Part shown: piece by piece, positions 54,857 to 64,000 of the stretch
How positions within the stretch are numbered: the stretch's first letter is position 1
How the letters are laid out: each line of letters starts with the position of its first letter
NCBI GenBank assembly: GCA_900073065.1
Contig: FJOG01000055.1
Span: forward strand, 33,802 to 97,801
DNA: 64,000 nt
Source of the DNA: Phialocephala subalpina
Taxonomy: Eukaryota > Ascomycota > Leotiomycetes > Helotiales > Mollisiaceae
Direction: 5' to 3'
Made by a program: the position numbers and the translations under genes
Notes under the pieces: model-generated
Told to the model about the DNA's origin: nothing
Seen by the model: only the letters and a program-made list of their open reading frames with translations
The model's database searches: none

Positions 54857-57430
54857 TCAAACATTTTCATCCAAAATGGAGTCATGCGCATCAACAAAAT
54901 TCTCGTCATCATCGCTCTCATCATCCGCGAAATGCGATGGCTGACAAGTTTCATAGGAAAACTCCATCTTGGACAACAAGCGAAGGAAAGCCTCGTGTTC
55001 TGCCACCTCAGCTTTCCGTCCGTTGACCAGCCGAAAGTCGCGATACTGTTCGAAGGTGTCTAACGGCTGAGACAGATGGTAATGCTGCGTTGGCGAGTCC
55101 TCGAGAATGCGCATTATTTCGACGCTTCCGTACCAGGCAACAAAGTCCAACAGATGGATCTGGCCGTCACGTGCACGACGCCCAGGCTTGAGCTCGAAGT
55201 ACTCGTTGGTCTTTGCTCCATGCTCAAGGAGCAGCTGCAATTGCTGCGGTTTGTTACGGTAGATGGCCTCCAGCACAGGGGTATTTCCATATCCATCGCT
55301 CGCTGCGGTATCCGCGCCGTGTTTGAGTAGAAGTCGGGTGATTTCTTTGCGTCCCTGGATTGACTTGAGTAGTGGGCCTTGAGAGTATAAGTCTCTACGG
55401 TTGACATCTGCTCCCTTGTTGATAAGCAAGGTGAGAAAATCCAGACTTATGCTGTTATACCCCACTGCGATTCGAAGTGGAGTTCGACCCCAGAAATCAA
55501 GGGCATCGACTTCCGCTCCCGCACCCAGTAGAAGTCGGCCACACTGAGCTTGAGAGGAGGGTGGTGCTAGATGTATGTCGTGAAGAGGTGTCATCTGCTC
55601 CCTATCCACACAGGTTGGAGAGGCTCCATGGTCTAGCAGTGCTTCAACGTCGGTGCTGTCGCCCATAATCACCGCCCAGTGAAGTAGTGAACGGCCGAAG
55701 GAGTCAGGAGTTTTAATATACATCGTGGTGATGTTTAGTTGTTGACGCAAATCGGCTTGCTTCAGACCGATGACGACGTGATGCAATGGCGTAAAACAAA
55801 GATCGTCCGTGATGCTGGGTTCGTGCATGGTGAGGTCCATTTTCGCCGACCATACCGGCCTCTGGCTTGGTCGATCAATAAGTAGACTCGATTGCGCATA
55901 GGCACAGGCCGAACTGTCGTTTCATGAGAATGTTGTTGGGCTCCATTTACAAGAGGGGATCACACTCACATTCCTCTGGGATCCGACAAGTGTGGATTTG
56001 CGCCGTAGTCTAATAACAATCCGACAATTTCGTGGCTTCGAAACTTCAAAGCATACTACCCACATCATGTTAGCACATACAAACGTCTCTGCATAGGTAC
56101 TCTCACTTACGATCAGTAAGGAAGTCCCATCATCGTCAGCCATATCATTTCCAGAAATCGCTTGCTCTCTCAACAATTGTAGAAACTCGTGGGACTGGGA
56201 TCTTTCAATGCACTGCCACGCCTTATGCGATGCGGAGATGGTACGCGGAAAGCCAACCGACCATGACGCTGATAGTCCACTCAAGTCTCTGTATGACGCC
56301 GTAAACATGAAGGCCCTCCTCATCATCCAACGTGGAAAATGATATGTGAGCTGACATGAGGCCGCTTCTCGCTGAATGCAATTTGGATAATTGCAAGGAC
56401 GTAGACGAAGCAACGGCGTCCCTGTATAGCTGTAGAAAAGCGTTCCCAGAAGTTCTGTCAGCCACCGCGGGCTCTCGACACCTTTGCGAGGATGACATTG
56501 GCAGCGGCAGCTCCAGTCACAAGTTCCTTTGCTTACCGACGCACGAATGCTTGAGAATGTTTCAGTGTGATCTAGGTTGCCGCTGTGGTCCTCGAGCACC
56601 CGTACCTCTTTCTCTGATACTAACCATCTTGTCTCTCCAGATTCCTCATGTAATTGTGAATCAAGCTTGTCAAATTGAGCTGCAGTAGAGTGTTTTGGGT
56701 GCACAATAGTGGAAGCGTCGGATCGAGTGACTGTCTCATTCATGCGTTCAACCAGAGCACGGCTAAACTGGCGGTAAATTATCAGCTCATCCTCTGCGGT
56801 ACTCGTTTGCGCTTCAGCTTTCTTGGTTTGGCTCAATATCAACTCATGGATGTTCAGCATTAACCTGTTGTCTTCCTGTCTGTGCGGTCTATGAGTTTCG
56901 CTGCACGTTCAGTATGTTCGAGGGCACTTACCGGTGGATATTGTTCAGAGCAGCTAACGCGGTACTTATGTTGCGATGAGCTCTGAGAAATCTCTGCCTA
57001 ATCTTTTCAATAGAATTCCGTGATTTAAGCCACGTGGCGAAGGATACATTCAAGAAAGCTCCTCGTTTCGCTGCATCTGCATCTGTGCTGCGGGAACATG
57101 CTGTAATCAGGTCGTTAAGCTGATTCAAGGGCTCTCTTGCACTTTCAATGAGCCGCTTAATGAAGTCTTGATCGTTAGAAGGAAGCGTCGATAGGGACGA
57201 ATTTCCGGTGGCTTTTTGAACCAGACACAGCAGGGCCTGGAGCTCACTAACCTACGAAGACTATTAGGGGGTAGCCGTGCTTGGTGACCTGTCTAAAATA
57301 CCTCGTTTATAAGCTCGAGAACTTCCTGAGGGGCATTTCTCAAGCTGTAAAGAGCTAGCAAGGCCTTATATGTTTGTTTTGCGGCACCTATGACTGCTAT
57401 GACGCTCGCTGTAATCGAGAGTGGATCCAT
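54857..57430 (-). CDS. Fungal_N (STAND N-terminal) domain plus ankyrin-repeat protein, intact, 781 aa
   Basis: Exons 57430-57302, 57251-56932, 56864-56111, 56055-55970 and 55913-54857; all four introns (50, 67, 55 and 56 nt) have good signals and phases match. The N-terminus MDPLSITASVIAVIGAAKQT is the hallmark of the fungal N-terminal domain found on STAND/NLR proteins. A charged helical region follows (to about residue 300), with no NACHT or P-loop. The C-terminal half holds ankyrin repeats (GRSLLHWAVIMGDSTDVEAL, GRTPLRIAVGY, GNTPVLEAIYRN) and an acidic end. It therefore resembles an NLR without its nucleotide switch: a sensor or adaptor, or a guard partner, by inference. No stop or frameshift was found, unlike its three neighbours. 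The splice of the last two introns restores ankyrin consensus, which supports the model. Confidence 0.8.
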
Positions 57431-57694
57431 TATGGCGGGCGGCTCTTGGAGCCTGCTTGGAAACTGATTATGTAACGACGTCTCTACACTACCACATGGA
57501 TCTGATCAATCTTCAGACTAGTGAAGCACATTTATGCAAAGAGTACGGGGAAGAGAAACACTTAGTTCGTCAGAGGATTAGTCTGATAAAAAAAAAATTG
57601 GCTTAGCTACGATGCTGCAGCCTGATCACCTTTCATGGGATACCAAGACTCTTTCTGCCTAAGGAATTAAGATCAGTCTTCTAGAACATTCCAT

Positions 57695-57775
57695 GCTCAA
57701 GCGCGCTCAAGTTAAAGCAGCAGGTGCACACATCCGCAGACTGTCACTACGGAAGGGAATATTAATCCTAAGCCA
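57695..57775 (+). repeat. Dispersed repeat, short copy related to 9825-9890
   Basis: CTCAAGTTAAAGCAGCAG followed by ACATCCGCAGACT aligns with CTCAGGTTAAAGCAGCAG ... ACGTCCGCAGACT at 9822-9857, and weaker similarity continues for about 40 bp. It lies in the upstream region of the Fungal_N-ankyrin gene. Confidence 0.5.
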
Positions 57776-57866
57776 TGGTATCCTATCAAGGTTCAGACAG
57801 ATTCTTCTCTCAAATGCAACTTATGGGATTATTCGAACTGGAGAAACTCCAAAAGGATGCGCGTAG

Positions 57867-58076
57867 TTGGCTGTTACGATTCCAGTATTCATGATCTTGG
57901 TTCTGCTGTGGTCCTTCTTCGTTACTTTGGTAGATATGCCTGTTGATCTCAGCAAGATTGCAGGCAACATGTATTGTTTTTGTGATTCTGGCTGTGCTGA
58001 AAGACTTCGAAGGGATTTCTGTGATGTAAACGAAATGAGGAATGCTCACATGAAGCAAATTAGAGCGAATTATTAA
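57867..58076 (+). other. 69-codon ORF, possible 3' remnant of a membrane-protein gene
   Basis: MAVTIPVFMILVLLWSFFVT is strongly hydrophobic, followed by a basic, cysteine-containing stretch ending NEMRNAHMKQIRANY. It could be the end of a decayed gene whose 5' part was lost to the repeat at 57695-57775, or chance. No family recognised. Confidence 0.2.
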
Positions 58077-58339
58077 TTTGGGAAGATGGTTGGACTCCCT
58101 GGGGAGTCTCCAATTAGCATCTATCGAGATAAGATAAGCACTGGAGGATATAGAGAGTGTTGTTGCGATAGCTGTAGGGAAAGGTGTATTTAATGATGGA
58201 TGCGAGCAACAAGTAGGTCATGAATCATGGCCATGGACTAGTTAGCCAGAAATGGTAGTTAAAGAGCTTGATTTGGTTACCATATCTTCTAGTTACACGT
58301 TAGTTTCCATGCGTGAACTTTTAATTTATACTTATTATG

Positions 58340-59150
58340 GGATTGGAGAACATTTTCACTTTTTAGCTTTTATCGAGAATTAAAAAGCGGCTTTTGTATA
58401 ATGATATAACTTTAAAATACAAAATAAAAATTCGATTCGTTAATTTAAAAAATTATTTCGAGCGAATTGATTTTTATTTGGAAATGCGAGCTATAATTAA
58501 TTCTACGGGATAATTCGAATACGTAAATAATAAATATTTATTTTAAATACGCCTTTTAATTTTTTTTATTTATTTATATTTTTTGTATAATAATATTTAA
58601 TAAATATAAAAATCAAAAAATTAATTTATATTTTAATTAATTTTAATTATTATTTTATTATTTATTATAATTTATATTTATTTAATATATTAAAATTATT
58701 AAATTTAATAAAAAATTTTTAAAAAATTAATATTAATTTTATAATAAATAAATAATTATATATAAAATAAATTTATAAATAAAATAATTAAAATATAAAT
58801 TATTTTAAGAATTAAAAATATAAAATATTAAATCTCTTAATATATCCTCAATTAAACCACGTGATATACCGCCTTACTATTCTATCCTACCATATTATTT
58901 TCAAAGAATTAAAAGTTTTTTATATATTAAAAAATATATAATTAATATAAACCCTTGAAATTATTTAATAATAAATAAATAAATTCGAGAAATTTATATA
59001 ATCTTATTATAATACTAATATTAGAGGGTTTGTCTTAGCCTTTGAGACCTTATTTGAGCCTTTTAATCCTTTTTATCAAATATTAATTTTATTAAAAATT
59101 ATATTATTAAAATAATTATAATTTTAATATTATATTAAAAATCAAATTAT
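58340..59150. repeat. AT-rich block of about 0.8 kb, probably RIP-mutated
   Basis: Long runs of A and T with little C or G, no ORF and no visible terminal repeats. Lies upstream of the sacsin-like gene. Confidence 0.6.
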
Positions 59151-59480
59151 TGAGAATAAAATAAACAAAAGTAAATAAAGGCAAAAAGGTGATAAAGTAC
59201 AAGTAAAAAGTAAGTGAATATAAATAAGGATGGGTGGAAATAAATAAGGATAAGTAAAAATGAGATGAAGCAAAGGTGAGTAAAGCGGCGATGGGTCACG
59301 TGCGCTGCGGCCAAACGAGCACGCGAAGGAGGTGAGGATTGATGGCAAACAATAGGCGATATTTTTGCTCCTACTAAATGCCTAGTATTAATTTGTTTGA
59401 AAGTTCTCGAGGTTCCAAAAGAATATCACCCTAGTGAGTGGATGAATTGTTTATCGCCACTGACCGGAAACGATACAACG

Positions 59481-62400
59481 ATGTAAACCAGCGATACCAT
59501 ATCTTCGGCGGAAGCCCAACAGATCGTGCAACGGATCGCACGAGGCTATGGATGGATCAGCCAGAGAGCGCGTGACGCGAGCGATCAGGAAGCTCTCGAA
59601 GCGATAGATATGCTCCAAGAAAGCCTTGGAATTGCAGTCAGAACGTACGCACCCTGTTAATGGTATATTAGCGATTGCTGACAATTTCATAGCCTAGCAA
59701 CAAACCTCTACAAAAGCAAAGCTCGATTCGTTTTTGAATTGATCCAAAATGCGGAAGACAATGATTATAAGAGAGCTACCTCCCGCGGTACTGAGCCCTA
59801 CATCTACTTCACGGTGCATCGGGACAAGATCGTCATTGATACTAATGAAGATGGGTTTACCACCGAAAATGTCATAGCAATATGCAAGGTTGGACAGAGC
59901 ACTAAGAAAAAAGCTGGCGCGCAGCAGTATATTGGTGAAAAAGGCATTGGATTCAAATCCGTCTTCATGGTCGCATCAAAAGTTCATATCCAATCAGGAC
60001 CCTTTTCGTTCTTCTTCGAACATCCACCGGGAGCGCGGGGAATGGGCTTGGTAACTCCAGTGTGGGAACCTGCCAAGGTAGTTCTGCCGGAGCCTTTGAC
60101 GCGTATAACATTAACTCTCCTTGACGAATTGGACTACCCGGAACTACTTTCGCAATTCGATACTCTTCCTGACACCTTTCTCCTCTTTTTGAACAAGCTT
60201 GGGGCAATTACCATTGACAAAATCGACTTCGCCGGAAAAATTGCAGAGTCTACCTCGTTCTCACGCACTATAGATGAATCCTCCAGACGCGCAACTTTAA
60301 GCAAGGTCCACCGTAATGGATCCGAACGTCCACAGACGTTGTTGAAGCATTACCACATTACGCGGAAACTACTGAAGGATTTACCACCGGAGGGGCAGCG
60401 AGACAGCGACATTGCAGAAGTAGTACTTGCGTTTCACCTCGACGGCGACGAACCTATCATTGGTCCCCAGGAGGTTTATGCTTACCTTCCTATTGGGGAC
60501 TTCGGGTTTTCTGTGAGTAAATCAAAGCTTCATATGCATATAACGCTAATAACTTGTAGTTCCTTATCCAATCCGACTTCGTTACACAGGCCAGCCGGCA
60601 GGATGTGATGGAAAGCAGCCTTTGAAGCAAGTTCATTCTCGACGGCATAGCTGAGGCATTTCTGGACGCTGTGCGTCAGTTTTGCAATCATCCTACCCTT
60701 CAGTATAAGTGGCCGCGATATGCCCCATAGAATATTTCAAACCCTTTCTGGTTACGCCTTAAAGATAGGATCTATGAGCTCCTCAAGGGGCGTGCAATCT
60801 TACGTGGACACAGCCATGGGCCTCTTTGGCCCATCAGTCAGTTGAAGCAAATTGGGGCCGACTTTGAAGATGAATCCGGCAACCCTCTTGTTGCTGATTT
60901 GGACGAGGAAATGTATCTTGCATCAGAATACCCTCAGGAAGATATAGCGGTCCTCAAAAGTCTGGGCCTAGGTGTGCTTAAATTTGTTGATATAATTGCA
61001 CGTTTCCGACACGACTTGAAACAGCCAAGTCCCAGGTCCAGGTTCAAATCACCAGAAACCAATGATGACTGGCACACGAAGACCGCGAAACTTTTGCTGA
61101 GACCCTTTGAAGAGAAATGGTCGATATCAGACACAGTCCTCGTCCGAGGACTAGTTTGTATTCCGCTGCAAAATGGGGAGTGGACAGCAATCACTGACGG
61201 CGCTGTATTTTTCCCCCACACTGATGGAATACTCATCCCAACCGATCTTGGATTAAGAACTGTCGATGGAACATCTATCACGAATCTGACCAGGAAAAAG
61301 CTCTTCATCACCCTTGGTGTGAAATCTGCCTCGATTCAAGACATCACAGCACTCATACTAGGACGATATAAGAAAGAAAGCTCTTCTATCGGTTTCGAAA
61401 CATCTTTAAAAGATCTTCATTTTCTTTATTCCACCTATGCTCCGGGTAAAACAGTTAACCTTCGCGAATCAACTTCTCTGTGGGTATTTAACCATCGGGA
61501 CCATCGAATTCACGACGAGGAAGACTTGTATTTCCAAAGTGATGAGGAGTATGATTTCCAGGAGCTGATGGGATCGGTGTTGGAGGTAGCGCCATATAAT
61601 AGTGGCATGGTTGGCTCTTTTATCCATCCCGAATATTGCAAACGAATCGAGCTTCTTCCTGGAAAACGTGGTAGATCCCACCCCGCATTCAAGGCCTGGT
61701 TACAAGAATGCGCCGGCATATTAAAACATCCACGGCTTGTGGACCCCAAAGATCCCACGCAACTGTCACCAATTTTTCGGTATATTATTGACTCACGTCC
61801 GGATAAGTTATTGGGGACATTGAAGGCACATTGGAGTTCCTACGAAGCGATGATGAGTACCAGCTTGGCATCGACAATTTCTGATGCTGAGGTTCGCACG
61901 AACATTGGCCCAAAACTTTTAAAAGAGACATTCATACCATCGGAGTCGCTTACAGTCAGATGCGCCGAGTTTTTCGACATACAGGTATTTCCTTTCCTGG
62001 AACTGGAAAATGAACCGGATACCGAAGGATGGAAATTCCTGAGTAAGTTTCACGTAGGGATTGAGGTTAGCCTTGACTTCTGGCTACAGATACTGTTCTA
62101 TTGCAATTTATCGGATTGTCCATTCCGATATGAGATATACGAAGTCATTCAGCGGGAGTTATGGGTGGGCACTTCGAATGAGGACCTGACAATGGTTAGG
62201 TATGAATTGTCTTGCATTTTCCCCCTTACCCATCTGCGATTTATCCGGAAAGCTTACTAGGCCATGCTTTAGGGATTTTATCTGGGATTACGAGCTCATA
62301 CTATCACCGTCTAGTGGGGAGAGGCCACGCTCTTGGACTTATTCAGGATGTTGCCTTTGGGATGCACCGGACTACCTGACAACAAAATGGGCCTTACTCC

Positions 62401-63936
62401 CTTCCTTGTCACACCTTAACACTCCTATACTTACTGTTTTCTTTCAAAACACTCTCGATATCAAAGACGTTGCTTGGAGCGATTCGATTGAAGAGCTTGA
62501 CGAGGGGATCAAAGCAAAAGACAAGCCAGACATAAAAGTTGTTCAGGATATCTATCTTCGCCTCCAGAAAATGTCAGTGGATTTGGGTCCAGGAGACTTG
62601 GAATCAATCCTGTAAGCAATGAAGACCTCATGGCTGGCAGCAAAGGTTCTCCTAACTTGTTGAACTCTAGGGCTTCTTTCGAAAAAGATGAGCTGATCTA
62701 CGATATCCTGGGCCAAGGCTGGACTGCTCCATCAAAGTGCCTGTGGTCTAAGGACGCCCAAGTGCCAGGCAAGAGTACAATCAGTGGCCAGTACGAGGAT
62801 TTGAAGGACTTGTTTGTAGGAGTGCTTAAGGTCAAAATCCCCGATTTGCGTTTGCTTGTTGAGGAACTCAAACGAGTCGCGCAATCTTCGCCATCTATCG
62901 ATGATATCAAGAGTCTTATCTGGCGAATTAACACGTTTGATCCAACCGTCGAGGACTTGAACAGCTTGCGCGGGTCTAAAATATTCCCTATAAGGAAGGC
63001 AAACGGGACACTTGAGCTGCGGACGAGATTAGCGAGATTCTCGGTTGTTGACCGTCAACTATGGGCCAATGCATTTGAAGGAAAGTTAGACTATCTCGAT
63101 TTTAGCCTCAAAGAAGTCAGGACTTTGGAACCGTTTTTGTCGGGTATGGAGGTTGGCGGGTACTTGTCTGAGGTTGTGATTGAAAAATCATCTTTCCAAG
63201 GCACTCTTCCAGAGCCAAGCGCCAAGAGGACTAGCGATATACGGCGTCGTGCTTATGCGCTCTCCCGGTATGTGCTCAGTTTCCCAACTTGAAAAGATCA
63301 TCGGCTTATATTTGTAGCTGTGCGACACACTTTGGCAGCCCTAGGGCCAAGAATGACAATCAAGCTCTCTATCAATTGCTGCTTACAACAAAGGTAGACG
63401 AAACGGATAGTATCATTGGAAGCCTTGAGCATACCCTTCTTGGCGAAACCGTTATCATCGAAGTCAGCAAAACCAAACTTCACGTGGAAGAAGGCCTGGA
63501 GGGGCTGAACATATATGTTCCGAAAGATTCAAAGGATCAAGAGATTTGTTATCTTCGGCTGCTTCCCACGAAGCTATTCAATGAGACTATGATGGCAGAA
63601 TTCGACAGCAATTCTACATTGGCGTTTGACTCAAGGGCTGTTTCGGTCATTACGGCAATCTTCGCCTCTAGCGACGAGGTCATTGACTTGGTCCTAGAGG
63701 AGGCTGGTATTGTCCCAGTACCATATCCTGATCATTATAAGGAAGAGCTCCATCAATCACCTCCAGAAGACGTCGTGCCTAGCCCAGGTATTGATCAGCA
63801 GGATAACGCAGAAAGTGAAATGCATCAATTGTTTCGGGAACGCAATTGGGAATGGCAACTCCTACATATAGTAGCTCATCCCCTCGAAGCGCGAGTGTTC
63901 CATCACAGCCAATTTAGTTTCTTAGTAGTCCCCTAG
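59481..63936 (+). pseudogene. Sacsin-like GHKL-ATPase protein, premature stops, 3' end unclear
   Basis: Exons 59481-59644, 59693-60512, 60560-62199, 62261-62611, 62671-63267 and 63318-63936 (introns 47-61 nt) give about 1,396 codons in phase. The N-terminal helical part (SSAEAQQIVQRIARGYGWIS) and GHKL fold are clear: ARFVFELIQNAEDNDY (N box), IVIDTNEDGFT (G1 box) and YIGEKGIGFKSVF (G2 box). This is the HSP90-like ATP-binding module of sacsin and related fungal proteins. The rest is a long alpha/beta region of unknown fold. In-frame stops: TAA 59484-59486, the second codon of the model; TGA 60623-60625; TAG 60728-60730. All are reachable by one C-to-T change. The frame after 63936 (TAG 63934-63936) does not continue; whether the gene goes on beyond the window is unknown. 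Confidence 0.7.
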
Positions 63937-64000
63937 GATGTAGCCCTGAGCCCGTGCTACTAGGCAATGTATGGCGCCCATTTACACCTGGGAGTAGCTA
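63937..64000. other. Right window edge
   Basis: 64 bp beyond the last stop of the sacsin-like frame; too short to interpret. Confidence 0.3.

Overview
The window looks like nuclear DNA of a filamentous ascomycete (Pezizomycotina). Genes are spaced kilobases apart. Most introns are 42-104 nt with GT..AG ends and CTAAY-like branch points. Several families are typical of these fungi (HET, NACHT-ankyrin, Fungal_N-ankyrin, DHA2 transporters, large FN3 esterases). AT-rich blocks and many C-to-T-type nonsense codons suggest repeat-induced point mutation (RIP). No rRNA, convincing tRNA or CRISPR was seen. A run of N (24871-25311) is an assembly gap.

Left part (1-14.1 kb): accessory DNA. A broken copy (1-1550) and an intact four-exon copy (2552-4998) of an unrecognised secreted-protein gene lie in tandem. 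They are followed by a DHA2-type MFS transporter (7236-9147, minus), a HET-like N-terminal fragment cut off at a dispersed repeat, an AT-rich block, an APH-like kinase gene, a decayed gene of unknown family and a small membrane/secreted ORF.

Middle (14-32 kb): sparse. A J-domain protein (19836-21884), an acidic nuclear-type protein (27207-28469), a small two-exon membrane protein and a glycine/serine-rich protein are the only clear genes. The rest is long intergenic DNA with a perfect 250-bp tandem duplication, a 0.7-kb terminal-inverted-repeat element with a second small element nested in it, and a three-copy dispersed segment that keeps a reading frame.

Right-middle (32-47.3 kb): a large SGNH esterase/FN3/cysteine-rich gene whose catalytic-serine codon is hit by a frameshift, a decayed NCS1 permease, a small unknown gene, then conserved genes: a 2-oxoglutarate oxygenase, the AP-1 gamma-adaptin gene and a sterol/diacylglycerol O-acyltransferase. 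The last two are divergent across about 0.6 kb.

Right end (47.3-64 kb): an island of allorecognition/immunity-type genes between AT-rich blocks: a NACHT-ankyrin NLR, a HET-domain gene, an intact Fungal_N-ankyrin gene and a sacsin-like GHKL-ATPase gene. Three of the four carry premature stops or frameshifts. Their stop codons are of the kind produced by C-to-T change, mostly at CpA, so the island reads as a RIP-damaged, rapidly turning-over NLR/HET repertoire with one intact member. All gene models come from reading frames and splice motifs alone.
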